From positions 1 to 43,507 of the forward strand of contig CAYTTY010000034.1 of assembly GCA_964440935.1 (NCBI GenBank): 43,507 bases of DNA. The letters are read 5' to 3'. Positions 6,075-14,743 of the stretch are shown piece by piece (position 1 is the stretch's first letter; every line of letters starts with the position of its first letter). The DNA comes from WJJR01 sp964440935. GTDB taxonomy: Bacteria; Zixibacteria; MSB-5A5; WJJR01. Below the pieces are notes generated by a model that worked only from the letters and a program-made list of their open reading frames with translations, was not told the DNA's origin and ran no database searches. The translations under genes were made by a program, and so were the position numbers.

Positions 6075-8207
6075 TCAGGAGGGGACCGCGTGGTGCTGTG
6101 GTTCCGACTCGGCGACCGGCATTTCCCGCTTGCGCGCACCGGCGATCAGCATTTCCAGGAGAAACAGCCCCATGACCATCCACAGGAAGGCGCTGCGAAC
6201 TTCGGTGCCGTACCGGGTTTGACCAACCACCGACTCCAGCTCCTCATCGCGGTCGACCATGATCAGGTTGTATCCGGCCCAGCGGCGCTCGAGTTCGCCG
6301 GCATCGATGGTCTCCATGTCGAATTCGGCGGGATCGACATTGACGGAAAACCCATCGAACGGTTCGTCATTCCGGGTCAGTGTATAGACACCTGTTTCCG
6401 TCCGGGAGCCAATGCGAATCCGCGCGCCGCGTCCGGTGAATTCGACCGTTGGTCGCTCCACCAGTCCGGTCGGTGTCAGCAACTGGACATCATCGTCGGG
6501 TACCAGAGAGGCAACCGCTTCCCGTTCAATGGTCTCACCGACAAGATAGTCACTGCGGCGTTCGCTTAAATCGGTCGAGAGATACTCGACCATGCGATGC
6601 ATGAGCGGCACAAACGGTGACCGCAGGGTCAGATCAGAATACGGTGCATTCAGTGGCGACCACAAAGCCAGCAGTTTGCCCTTCTCTAAACGCACTTCCG
6701 AAATCGATTGCCGTCCACCGGAGAAATTGACGATCGACTGCGAGGTCGGCTCGCCTTCGGTGCGATAAATCGAGAACCACCGGATTTCCGGAAACCGTTC
6801 ACGCCGAACATCGCGATAGACCGACCAAATCGGATGATTCCAATCTATGTCATCCCAAAGAAAATACCGTTCGGGATCGGGCATCGCCGGATTCTCGCCC
6901 AATCGCAAACCAAAGTAAGGCGTCGCAATCAGAGAATTCCAGGCGGTTGTGTCGGCATCGATTGATGGTGCAATAAACGCACCACCGCCGGCGCGGATAT
7001 AACGCAGCAGGTTGTCGACCACGGCCGCATCGGGTGTGCGCCATTCGGGAATGATCGCACAGTCGTACTCGAACAGGTTCTCGCCGAGCAAATCATCGGT
7101 ATCGGCTTCGGTAATGCGAATCCGTCCCTGTGTTTGCGGAATCGGTGCCAGCGCGAGGCGGGATGCGGCCCGCGATGACGGATAATCCGATGCCAGCAGA
7201 ACCTTGACTTCGTCGGGAACGGTGATCGCGAAATGGCGGCGATTGTTGAGTGCGTTGTCATCGGCCGACACTTCGACGAATCCCGAGTGGATACCCGCCG
7301 ATTCGACCGTTGTCTGGAACGACACCGTCGACTGTCCATTCGCATCAAGAGCGGTCTCCTCCTGAGCCACCCGGCGTCCATCGACAAACAGGCTCACGAG
7401 CAAACGGTCGACCGGACGATCGGTGTAGTTGACGACATCGGCGGTAATCGCAAATGGCGTTGCCACCTGGACCAACTCATCTCCAACCGCCACGTCGGCC
7501 ACACCCAGATCGAATCCGCCCTCCTCGCTGACATCGAGCACGTACACGGTCACCGCGGCGTCATCGGGCGGTGCTTCCGGAACGACGGTCTCGGTGAAAC
7601 CACCCCGTCTCAAATCGGTAAGCAGATAGATCTCGCGATTGAGATTGGCGACGTCACGCAGAGTCGCCATCGCGACATTGAGGGCCTGGCTGGCGTCAGT
7701 GTTGCCGGTAGTCACTTCCATCTCATCAAACTGGCGATTGAGACGGGCAAAATCCGAACTCACCTGCGATGCAACCGGCGGTTCACCGGTAAACGGCAGC
7801 GCGATGGCATCATCGCCTTCACCGAGCAATTGGAAGATTGAATCAACGCGGTTTTGCGCACGCTCAAATGCCGAGCCATTGGCCGTCTCAAGGGCCATCG
7901 AAGCCGATTGATCGAGCGCTACCACGGCTGTTGTCCGTGCGCGTGATCCCAATCCGGCAAACACGCCACCCTTCAACGCCGGGCGGGCAAACGCCATCAC
8001 GATCAGAATCACCATCAGCGTCCGGATGGCCAGGAGCAGCCAGCGGCGCAACTGCAGGCGGCGCATGCGGGTCTTGCGCAAATCGCGCAGAAACATGATC
8101 GACGGGAACTCGATCGTCTTGACGCGGCGCCGGTTCAGCAGGTGAATCAACAGCGGCGCGATCGCAGCCACGAGCCCGGCGAGTATGGCGGAGTTGAGAA
8201 AGTTCAC
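6075..8207 (-). CDS. BatA-like membrane protein with VWA domain
   Basis: 710 aa. The N-terminus is the aerotolerance/BatA double-transmembrane module: TM1 at about 4-24, the motif LLNRRRVKTIEFPSIMFLR, and TM2 at about 58-76. A von Willebrand A domain follows with metal site D-Q-S-A-S near residue 98. The middle region (about 280-520) is beta-rich with a glutaminase-like or ThuA-like alpha/beta portion (VKVLLASDYPSS...). A last TM lies near 675-695. It probably works at the inner membrane with the DUF58 and MoxR proteins encoded upstream, an association known from Bat operons. It is the last gene of the operon, 42 nt after its neighbour. Confidence 0.85.
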   Translation of the reverse strand: MNFLNSAILAGLVAAIAPLLIHLLNRRRVKTIEFPSIMFLRDLRKTRMRRLQLRRWLLLAIRTLMVILIVMAFARPALKGGVFAGLGSRARTTAVVALDQSASMALETANGSAFERAQNRVDSIFQLLGEGDDAIALPFTGEPPVASQVSSDFARLNRQFDEMEVTTGNTDASQALNVAMATLRDVANLNREIYLLTDLRRGGFTETVVPEAPPDDAAVTVYVLDVSEEGGFDLGVADVAVGDELVQVATPFAITADVVNYTDRPVDRLLVSLFVDGRRVAQEETALDANGQSTVSFQTTVESAGIHSGFVEVSADDNALNNRRHFAITVPDEVKVLLASDYPSSRAASRLALAPIPQTQGRIRITEADTDDLLGENLFEYDCAIIPEWRTPDAAVVDNLLRYIRAGGGAFIAPSIDADTTAWNSLIATPYFGLRLGENPAMPDPERYFLWDDIDWNHPIWSVYRDVRRERFPEIRWFSIYRTEGEPTSQSIVNFSGGRQSISEVRLEKGKLLALWSPLNAPYSDLTLRSPFVPLMHRMVEYLSTDLSERRSDYLVGETIEREAVASLVPDDDVQLLTPTGLVERPTVEFTGRGARIRIGSRTETGVYTLTRNDEPFDGFSVNVDPAEFDMETIDAGELERRWAGYNLIMVDRDEELESVVGQTRYGTEVRSAFLWMVMGLFLLEMLIAGARKREMPVAESEPQHHAVPS

Positions 8208-8249
8208 GTGAGGTCTTACGTCTGTTTAGTCCATTTCGATGACTTTGAA

Positions 8250-10190
8250 TCAGTGAGAGTAGATGGCATTCACGTAGTGGTGCGCCAGTTTCTGATGGTA
8301 GTAGGTGGCCGGAATCTGAAAAACCGCCTCGTAGGCGGTAATCGCCGACTCCCGCCGTCCGGCCAAATCATGGCACCGTCCGAGGTTAATCAGCGCCCGG
8401 CCCATCTCCTGAGGCGCATCGGCAACAAAAGCCGCCGTCTCGAGATAGGCCAAGGCCTGGCTCAGACTATCGACTTCCATTAGGGCCTCGCCGAGACGAG
8501 TAAAGGGCCTGGCGCCGCTGGGTGTCTTCGGGACAAGGCCTTGAGCCAACGCCAACGCCTGATTGAAGAGAACTCGCGCCGAATCCGGGTTTCGGTGTGC
8601 ACGCTGCCACCGCCCAAGACGCAGCAGCAATTCCAGCGCGCTGGGGTCACGGCCTTCGGTCTTCGATAGCCCGGTTTCCCACAACACCCGCGCCGAGTCG
8701 GTGCGACGCTGGTCTTCCTGGATATCTCCCAGTGTGATATAAGGACGGGCGTCACCGGGGGCCATTTCTGTAATCCGGAGCAAGTGGTACTGCGCGCCGC
8801 TGAGATCGCCCGCCGCCCATTGAATTTCGGCCAACAAGCTGAGTACATCGGTTTCGGTCGGTTGGCGCTCGGCCAATTGGTACGCATAATCCACGGCCGA
8901 GTCCCATTGGCCCAACTGCGCCGCCGCCAAGGTCAAGGATCGGTAGATATAGATCGGCGGATCGTGATGTCCGTCTTCGGCAAGTTGCAGCAGATCGTAG
9001 TGGTCCCCATAACGGTGGTAGGCTGCGGCCCGCTTGGCGTAGTCGTAATACTCGCCGGGACGAAACTCCCGCCGCCCAAGATTCTCCAGCCACTCGTCTT
9101 CCATTTCCGCCAACGTCTGCCCATACACCGAAAAGAGTGCCCGTTCGAGTGCCAAGTCGGTGGCCTTACCATACAACTCGCGGAACGCCGGGACACCGTG
9201 CGTACGGATCAGCCACTGCACAAATGATGCGGCGTGGTGGAACGACGCTGGATAGGGCTGGCGCTTGAAATTGATCGAATGAGTCAGTTGCGAGAGAGAA
9301 ATGCGCTGGCCGTTACCACGATCCTGCAATACGTGATAGTCAGCAAAGGTCGTATAACCGGACACGCCGACGGCAAGCAATTCGGGCGCATACCCCCACC
9401 AGCGATAGACTTTCAGCAGCAACGTCGCCGTCACTTCGACACCGGTGTACTGCGGATCATGACGCGCCACAATGCGATTGCGTGAGGGATCAACCTGATA
9501 ATCGAACCGCGGATCGAGCGGGACATCGCGTGACGGGCCATCGACGAAGAAGTAGTCAACCTTGCCGGGCACATCCAAATCCAGAGAGTCTTTCACCGCT
9601 TCGTACTCATACTCCAGCGCATTGCGCAGTTCGGCGAAATGAAATTGCGCCAGTGAGCGGCGTGACATACGGAACTGATAATACGCCGACGGCGTCACTG
9701 TCCACTCGCCTCCCTCGCTGGGGAGGGTGATCCCGTCAGGCACGGTGTCGGACGGTGTCGGCGTGATTAGCAGACGATACGTCGACTTCCCTTTGCCTTT
9801 GATATCATCGAGAATCAGCGGCGTCCCGTAATCGACAGTATTGCGGTCGCTACGCTGGTCGGGGATGGGACCGGTCACGAACAGGCTGTAGTGCAGTCTC
9901 ACGCGGCCATCGTCCACCGGTGTGACTGTCACATACAGCACCTGATTGCCGACACGCAGCATTGTTTCCAAATCGAACGCGACGAGCGCACTGGTGCTAT
10001 CGACAATCTCGGATTCTTCCGGTTCGGCGTGGACCGTCTCGCGTAGCAACACCTCCAGATGTGCCGCCTGTGGGGCGGCAACAGCAACACTGGCACCGGC
10101 ACAAATCAGCAACAACAGTCCGCTGCGAACGATCGCGCGGACCGGCAGAGCCGACAGCATGCGATGCGCCAATGGTGCGGTACGATCCAT
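8250..10190 (-). CDS. Exported peptidase-MA-like protein with TPR repeats
   Basis: 646 aa. An N-terminal signal sequence (about 15-39, ending AVA-AP) leads to a beta-rich first third, then a region resembling peptidase MA-like proteins (YRWWGYAPELLAVGVSGYTTFADYH ... FHHAASFVQWLIRTHGVPAFRELY). I see no clear HExxH, so it may be catalytically dead. Residues about 410-640 are tetratricopeptide repeats (e.g. RPYITLGDIQEDQRRTDSARVL, ALINLGRCHDLAGRRESAITAYE), typical of periplasmic scaffolds. It is encoded between nfo (4-nt gap) and the BatA-like gene. TPR proteins are frequent in Bat operons, so a joint envelope role is likely. Confidence 0.75.
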   Translation of the reverse strand: MDRTAPLAHRMLSALPVRAIVRSGLLLLICAGASVAVAAPQAAHLEVLLRETVHAEPEESEIVDSTSALVAFDLETMLRVGNQVLYVTVTPVDDGRVRLHYSLFVTGPIPDQRSDRNTVDYGTPLILDDIKGKGKSTYRLLITPTPSDTVPDGITLPSEGGEWTVTPSAYYQFRMSRRSLAQFHFAELRNALEYEYEAVKDSLDLDVPGKVDYFFVDGPSRDVPLDPRFDYQVDPSRNRIVARHDPQYTGVEVTATLLLKVYRWWGYAPELLAVGVSGYTTFADYHVLQDRGNGQRISLSQLTHSINFKRQPYPASFHHAASFVQWLIRTHGVPAFRELYGKATDLALERALFSVYGQTLAEMEDEWLENLGRREFRPGEYYDYAKRAAAYHRYGDHYDLLQLAEDGHHDPPIYIYRSLTLAAAQLGQWDSAVDYAYQLAERQPTETDVLSLLAEIQWAAGDLSGAQYHLLRITEMAPGDARPYITLGDIQEDQRRTDSARVLWETGLSKTEGRDPSALELLLRLGRWQRAHRNPDSARVLFNQALALAQGLVPKTPSGARPFTRLGEALMEVDSLSQALAYLETAAFVADAPQEMGRALINLGRCHDLAGRRESAITAYEAVFQIPATYYHQKLAHHYVNAIYSH

Positions 10191-10194
10191 GGAC

Positions 10195-11067
10195 TTACTT
10201 GCTCTTCGTGAGTTTGCGCAGCAGCGCCAGGTTCATCTTGTCGTTCTTCCCCTCGGGATCCTTCGGTGTTTCGAGGAGTTTGGGGACCTTTTTCAGTTTC
10301 GCGTCACGCATGAAAAACCCGAAACCATCTTTACCAATGAATCCTTGGCCGATATGCTCGTGACGATCCTTATGGGTGCCAAGATCGAATTTCGAATCGT
10401 TGAAGTGCAGCGCCTTGAGTAACGGATACCCCAGGATATCGTTGAATTGCTTCATCGTCTTCTTGTAGGCCGCTGGAGTGCGGATATCGTACCCGGCCGA
10501 GAAGATGTGACAGGTATCGACACAAACACCGACACGCTCGGGCTGCTCCAGTTTATCAATAATCTCACGCAATTCCTCGAATCGTGATCCGATGTGCGAC
10601 CCGGCCCCAGCGGTCGTTTCCAACAACAACATCGATGCGGTTTCCGCAACGCAGTCGAGCACCCAGTTCATGCCGTCGGCAATGCGCTGGATCCCCGCTT
10701 CGACACCGCTGCCGACATGCGCACCCGGATGGAAGACGAGATACTCGACACCGAGAATGTTACAGCGCTCCAGCTCCACCTTCAACGCTTCGCGCGACTT
10801 CTCAAACAGCGCCTTGTCGGGTGTCCCGATATTAATCAGGTATGACGAATGCGCAACGGCGGGGCCGATCCTCGTACGTTTGCGTTCCTCCTTGAACTGC
10901 TTGATCTCATCATCGGTCAGCGGTTTGGCGCGCCACTGGTTGGACGACTTCACAAACAATTGCACACAACGGCAGCCGGCTTTCTCGGCATGCAGGATCG
11001 CATTGAACACACCGCCGGCAATCGACATGTGTGCGCCGATTAACGGTCCGGTATCGGTTTTGGCCAT
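10195..11067 (-). CDS. nfo: Endonuclease IV (AP endonuclease)
   Basis: 290 aa, the usual length for Nfo. It cleaves DNA 5' of abasic sites in base excision repair using three zinc ions on a TIM barrel. Signature stretches are IGAHMSIAGG (start), VFHPGAHVG, LLETTAGAGSHIG, VGVCVDTCHIFSAGYD and LKALHFNDSKFDLGTHKDRHEHIGQG, which hold the His/Glu/Asp metal ligands. It sits inside the DUF58-TPR-BatA cluster with a 27-nt gap upstream and a 4-nt gap downstream. That is an unusual place for a repair enzyme and implies co-expression with the envelope genes. Confidence 0.96.
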   Translation of the reverse strand: MAKTDTGPLIGAHMSIAGGVFNAILHAEKAGCRCVQLFVKSSNQWRAKPLTDDEIKQFKEERKRTRIGPAVAHSSYLINIGTPDKALFEKSREALKVELERCNILGVEYLVFHPGAHVGSGVEAGIQRIADGMNWVLDCVAETASMLLLETTAGAGSHIGSRFEELREIIDKLEQPERVGVCVDTCHIFSAGYDIRTPAAYKKTMKQFNDILGYPLLKALHFNDSKFDLGTHKDRHEHIGQGFIGKDGFGFFMRDAKLKKVPKLLETPKDPEGKNDKMNLALLRKLTKSK

Positions 11068-11094
11068 TGGTCCTCGTCGATCGAGAGTGCAAGG

Positions 11095-11994
11095 TTAGTA
11101 CAAACGTGCCCGTTTTCCGAGGTACGTGAACAGCGCGTTGTCATACGGCATCGATGTATCGATCGGAACATAGTCGACAAACGCCTGACGGCATTCCCGG
11201 CGATAGCGGTCGACGTGTTCGCCGAGTGTCCGTTGATACTCGGAGCGAATCTGCCACGGCAGAGTCGAAATCTCCTCGCCGGTCTCCATGTCGCGAAACA
11301 GCGCCTCCTCGGGGAAATTGAATTCCCGTTCGGTCGGATCGAGCACGTGGAAGACAATCACTTCGTGCTTGCGATGACGGAAGTGTTTCAGGCCGGTCAG
11401 AATTTTTGATGGATCATCCCACAAATCCGACAACACGATAATCAAACCGCGTCGCTTTATCCGTTCGGCCATTTCATGCAACGCAATGCCGGTTTCGGTC
11501 CGCGCCTGCGGTTCCACCCCGGCGAGTGTCGTGAGCAGTGCGTGCAGGTGGATTGACGCCGACTTGGGCGGCACGAAATGGCGGACACGTTCGTCGAATG
11601 TCACCAATCCGACAGCATCACGTTGCTTCAACATCAAAAACGCCAATGCGGCAGCCAGATTGGCGGCGTAAACGAATTTCGACACCTTGTTCGACGTGTA
11701 GGACATCGATGCCGACGTATCGAGCAGAATGTAACTCTTGAGATTGGTTTCTTCTTCGAACTGCTTCACGTAATAGCGATCGGACTTCGCGTAGACCTTC
11801 CAGTCGATGTCGCGAATCGGATCACCGGGCATATACTGGCGGTGCTCAGCGAACTCGACCGAGAACCCGTGATAGGGCGACTTGTGCAACCCGGTGATGA
11901 AACCCTCCACCACCAGCCGCGCCTTCATCTCCATGGATTTGAGCTTGGAGATCGTCTCCGGATTCAGGAATTGACGGTAGTCGGTGTTGGGCAT
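11095..11994 (-). CDS. DUF58 protein with VWA-like fold
   Basis: 299 aa, soluble. The DUF58 hallmark H-R-Q-Y-M-P-G-D-P-I-R-D-I-D-W-K-V-Y-A is at about 51-69, followed by a VWA-like domain with the metal site LLDTSASM near 91-98. DUF58 proteins are almost always encoded next to MoxR ATPases and are thought to be clients or adaptors of them. Here moxR lies 46 nt upstream on the same strand. Confidence 0.92.
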   Translation of the reverse strand: MPNTDYRQFLNPETISKLKSMEMKARLVVEGFITGLHKSPYHGFSVEFAEHRQYMPGDPIRDIDWKVYAKSDRYYVKQFEEETNLKSYILLDTSASMSYTSNKVSKFVYAANLAAALAFLMLKQRDAVGLVTFDERVRHFVPPKSASIHLHALLTTLAGVEPQARTETGIALHEMAERIKRRGLIIVLSDLWDDPSKILTGLKHFRHRKHEVIVFHVLDPTEREFNFPEEALFRDMETGEEISTLPWQIRSEYQRTLGEHVDRYRRECRQAFVDYVPIDTSMPYDNALFTYLGKRARLY

Positions 11995-12040
11995 CGGTTA
12001 CAGTCGTCTGGTCATCTGATCGTGTCTTCTGCCGGAACGC

Positions 12041-13039
12041 TTAGTCTTCGTTCGCTTTGATGTCTTGGAGCAATCGTTCGATGATGTCCATCGTGTTGAC
12101 CCCATCGGCTTCGGCATTGAATGAGGTCACGATGCGGTGTCGCAGCACCGGGCGCGCCACGGCGCGCACATCATCAACCGACGGTGTCGGCCGTCCCTCG
12201 AGAATCGCACGGCACTTCGCGCCGAGCACGAGGAATTGCGAGGCGCGTGGTCCTGCCCCCCATGAGACCCAATCACGCACATACGGCAATGGTGAGTTCT
12301 CGGCCGGACGGGTTGAGCGCACCAGATTGACAGCGTAGGCAATCACGTGGTCGGACACCGGCACGCGACGCACAAGTTGCTGCAACGCCCGGATGCTGTC
12401 GGAATCCATGATGCGGGAGACATCCGAAATCGCCGCCGAGGTGGTCATCTTGACGATGGTGTTTTCCTCGACTTCCGACGGATACCCGACAAAGACATTG
12501 AACATGAACCGGTCGAGCTGCGCTTCGGGGAGCGGATAAGTGCCCTCCTGCTCGATCGGGTTTTGAGTGGCGAGGACGAAGAACGGTTCTTCGAGCGTGA
12601 ATGTCTCGCCGCCGGCGGTGACTTCGTGTTCCTGCATTGCCTGCAGCAAGGCCGCCTGAGTCTTCGGCGGCGTGCGATTGATTTCGTCGGCCAACACGAT
12701 ATTGGCGAAGACCGGTCCCTTCACGAAGCGGAAGGTGCGCTTGCCGGTGGTGTGGTCTTCTTCGAGAATGTCAGTGCCGGTGATATCCGACGGCATCAGG
12801 TCGGGCGTAAACTGAATGCGTGAAAACTTCAGATTCAGGGCGCGGGCGAGTGTCGAGATGAGTAGCGTCTTGGCTAGTCCCGGAACGCCAACCAGAAGGC
12901 AGTGGCCATTGGACAAGAGGGCAATCAGGAGCTGCTCAACCACTTCACTCTGACCCACGATGACCTTGCCAACCTCGGAGCGAAGCGTTTGGTAGGCGGA
13001 TTGCAGGTTCTCTACAGATTGCAGGTCTTTTTCAGACAT
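12041..13039 (-). CDS. MoxR-family AAA+ ATPase
   Basis: 332 aa from the ATG at 13039, 12 nt behind AAGGAG; an in-frame TTG at 13051 directly abuts that RBS and is less likely. Walker A is GVPGLAKT, Walker B VLADEINR and sensor 1 LATQNPIEQEGTYPLPEAQLDRF, all standard for MoxR (AAA_3 plus lid). MoxR ATPases are chaperones that assemble or activate VWA proteins and metal cofactors. This gene heads the cluster moxR > DUF58 > nfo > TPR > BatA-like and has its own promoter at 13108-13137. Confidence 0.95.
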   Translation of the reverse strand: MSEKDLQSVENLQSAYQTLRSEVGKVIVGQSEVVEQLLIALLSNGHCLLVGVPGLAKTLLISTLARALNLKFSRIQFTPDLMPSDITGTDILEEDHTTGKRTFRFVKGPVFANIVLADEINRTPPKTQAALLQAMQEHEVTAGGETFTLEEPFFVLATQNPIEQEGTYPLPEAQLDRFMFNVFVGYPSEVEENTIVKMTTSAAISDVSRIMDSDSIRALQQLVRRVPVSDHVIAYAVNLVRSTRPAENSPLPYVRDWVSWGAGPRASQFLVLGAKCRAILEGRPTPSVDDVRAVARPVLRHRIVTSFNAEADGVNTMDIIERLLQDIKANED

Positions 13040-13107
13040 AAAGTTAGACAACTCCTTCCGGGATGAAGACGACCCACATCAGTCAATCGTCGACGACACG
13101 AACGGCT

Positions 13108-13137
13108 ATTATCGGCGGTTTGTCCGGATGGAGTCAA
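13108..13137 (-). promoter_or_regulatory. Sigma-70 promoter of the moxR operon
   Basis: On the minus strand TTGACT (13137-13132), an 18-nt spacer and GATAAT (13113-13108), five of six matches in each hexamer. It lies about 70 bp upstream of the moxR ATG. Confidence 0.65.
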
Positions 13138-13147
13138 CCGATTTGCC

Positions 13148-13190
13148 GTAGGCTAATATCCTACAGCCCTGACGGGGGAATGTTCCCCCG
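13148..13190. repeat. Two hairpins between the membrane-protein gene and moxR
   Basis: The first is GTAGG/CCTAC (13148-13152 with 13160-13164). The second is a perfect 8-bp stem, CGGGGGAA-TG-TTCCCCCG (13173-13190). They follow the stop at 13207 on the minus strand. Neither has a U-tract, so they are either weak terminators or REP-like. Confidence 0.5.
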
Positions 13191-13206
13191 GACGCAGCAC
13201 TTCAAC

Positions 13207-13926
13207 TCAACGGGAGACAATCTGATCCGAATTCAGGTAAATATTCCGCGAGTACTCGGTCCCGGCGTCCCAGACAGGCGTGGTGATCGAATCGGCCGAG
13301 ACAATGGGAAGCCAATCGTCAAACTGAATAATGCGTTGAAACAGGTTCGTCGATCCCTGACGCACCTCAATGCCAAAGGTCGAGCGGGCCGTATCCGAGC
13401 CATCCTGGGGATAGAAATCGATTCGGCTGAGCTTAAAGTGGTCGCCCAGCCCGAAGTAGCTCAGCGCAGGCGCCCAGCGAATCCGTTCACCGACCAGTCG
13501 GAACCTCGTGTCCCGTGCCGGGAACACTTCCAGTGCCTCACGCCCCTCGCGGTCGATGGATGCGTAGACCACGCGCGGCAGGCTACCGCTCTTCTGAATC
13601 ACCGTGATGGTCCCCAGCGGCAATCCCGGCATCACCGGAGTGTATAGACGCATCTGCCCGTTGATCCAGAAGGTCAGGTTGGCCATCCCGATCATACCGA
13701 TGGCGACCATGATTGCGATCCCCCGCCGCAGATCAACTCGCCAACCCGACAACGATCCGGACCGCCGATTGCGGCTGTCACCCCGAATGCTGCGGAAGAT
13801 ATTCAGCAAAAGGAGCAAAAGCGCCCCGATCCCGATCAGGAAAAACGTTGTGGCCAGAATTGGAAGTATGGCATCATACAACATGGGCCCAACCCATGTG
13901 AGGTTTTCCACAACCCGGATAGGCAC
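13207..13926 (-). CDS. Membrane-anchored protein of unknown function
   Basis: 239 aa from the GTG at 13926; an ATG at codon 15 (13884) is a possible start and neither has a convincing RBS. Two transmembrane helices (about 17-41 and 69-89) are joined by an arginine-rich loop (RSIRGDSRNRRSG). A beta-rich domain of about 140 residues follows, probably periplasmic (GLPLGTITVIQKSGSLPRVVYASIDREG...). I recognise no family. It is flanked upstream by an inverted repeat and DnaA-like boxes and downstream by two hairpins and the moxR promoter, so it is probably transcribed alone. Confidence 0.65.
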   Translation of the reverse strand: MPIRVVENLTWVGPMLYDAILPILATTFFLIGIGALLLLLLNIFRSIRGDSRNRRSGSLSGWRVDLRRGIAIMVAIGMIGMANLTFWINGQMRLYTPVMPGLPLGTITVIQKSGSLPRVVYASIDREGREALEVFPARDTRFRLVGERIRWAPALSYFGLGDHFKLSRIDFYPQDGSDTARSTFGIEVRQGSTNLFQRIIQFDDWLPIVSADSITTPVWDAGTEYSRNIYLNSDQIVSR

Positions 13927-13941
13927 AAATGGTGGAAAACC
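13902..13941. repeat. Perfect 10-bp inverted repeat across the start of the membrane gene
   Basis: GGTTTTCCAC (13902-13911) and GTGGAAAACC (13932-13941) are separated by 20 nt. The left arm continues into TTTTCCACA, which matches a relaxed DnaA box; the right arm carries the same core on the other strand with one mismatch. It could be a regulator operator or paired DnaA sites. Confidence 0.6.
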
Positions 13942-13999
13942 AGCTCATATCAGCCATGGCGAAGCGGCCTAAGCTACTGCGCCGCAACAGCCAAAGGCG

Positions 14000-14008
14000 T
14001 TATCCACA
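14000..14008 (+). promoter_or_regulatory. Consensus DnaA box TTATCCACA
   Basis: This is an exact match to the high-affinity DnaA box. Nearby are TTTTCCACA (13904-13912), a reverse-strand near match (13932-13940) and TTCTGCACA (14021-14029, one mismatch). All lie within about 125 bp, mostly in the gap between two genes. No A+T-rich unwinding element is visible. Confidence 0.45.
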
Positions 14009-14010
14009 GA

Positions 14011-14036
14011 CTTCGGGAGGTTCTGCACACCCGAAG
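14011..14036 (-). terminator. Hairpin behind the bactofilin gene
   Basis: CTTCGGG (14011-14017) pairs with CCCGAAG (14030-14036) around a 12-nt loop, 27 nt downstream of the bactofilin stop. There is no U-tract, so this is a weak candidate. Confidence 0.35.
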
Positions 14037-14063
14037 GCCGTAATCGGGGATAGAGACGGCCCC

Positions 14064-14567
14064 TTATCGTACTTTTTCGGTTGTCTGGGGTTGGGCTTTA
14101 GGCTGCCCCGTCGGACGATCGGCGTCTGAGCTCTGGCCTGATCCCTGTTTGCCCATGCCCGGCTGCCCGGAACCCTGTTGACTCGGCGCCGACGCCCCGG
14201 TCTTCATGTTGCAGTTGCCGTGAAAGACAGCACCCTGCTCGATCACCAGAGCCTTGGTCGTCAAATCGCCGGTGATATTGGCCTTGGCCTGCAACTCGAC
14301 CTTCTCGGTGGCGTGGATGTTCCCTTTCACCGAACCGGAGATGACCGCATTCTTGGTCTTCACGTTCGCGTCGACTTGGCCGGTCGGACCGACGGCCACC
14401 GTATCGGTGACATTCACTTCGCCTTTCAGCACACCGTCGACACGGAGCGTACCAGAGACTTCCAGGGTTCCGTTGAAGGTGGTTTCCTTACCAATAATTG
14501 TGTTCACGCGGTCCCCCCCTGTCTGTGCGTCGGCGGGTTCATCCTCTCGCTTCTGGAATACGGCCAT
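14064..14567 (-). CDS. Bactofilin (polymer-forming cytoskeletal protein)
   Basis: 167 aa. A central right-handed beta-helix (about 22-118) is built of short repeating turns rich in valine and glycine: NTIIGKETTFNGTLEVSGTLRVDGVLKGEVNVTDTV... The N-tail is charged and the C-tail (about 125-167) is a disordered Gln/Gly/Pro segment. Bactofilins polymerise without nucleotide and anchor cell-wall enzymes, chromosome-segregation or polar proteins at the membrane. It stands alone between rarA and the membrane gene, with no peptidase or ParAB gene beside it. Confidence 0.93.
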   Translation of the reverse strand: MAVFQKREDEPADAQTGGDRVNTIIGKETTFNGTLEVSGTLRVDGVLKGEVNVTDTVAVGPTGQVDANVKTKNAVISGSVKGNIHATEKVELQAKANITGDLTTKALVIEQGAVFHGNCNMKTGASAPSQQGSGQPGMGKQGSGQSSDADRPTGQPKAQPQTTEKVR

Positions 14568-14743
14568 GATTTGTCCTGCCTGTCGCTTGACGATGAGTGT
14601 ATGGTCATCAATGACGCCTCAAAGACGATACTACAAAACTCTCTTTACAATGGTCCAGTCGAAAATCGGGTTGAGCGAAATAAGGTGTGCCACACCGCCC
14701 GCACACCACCCGATTGTACCATCGGCGCGTGATGCTGATCCCA
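14568..14743. other. 176-bp gap between rarA and bactofilin
   Basis: A+T-richer than its surroundings and presumably holds the bactofilin promoter on the minus strand. I see no clear promoter pair and no RNA gene in it. Confidence 0.4.

Noticed and set aside
13150..13209. The TGA ending the membrane protein at 13207 as another Sec codon, with the strong hairpin behind it
   Set aside because: There is no cysteine-like context, the extension is only 17 codons before TAG, and the hairpin loop is too far from the TGA.
13902..14063. Chromosomal replication origin
   Set aside because: There are only one exact and three weaker DnaA boxes, no A+T-rich unwinding region and no dnaA or dnaN nearby. 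Reported only as a box cluster.
14608..14700. Short CxxC-containing frame upstream of bactofilin (VCGRCGTPYF)
   Set aside because: There is no start codon with an RBS and the rest of the peptide is unlike any ribbon; probably chance.
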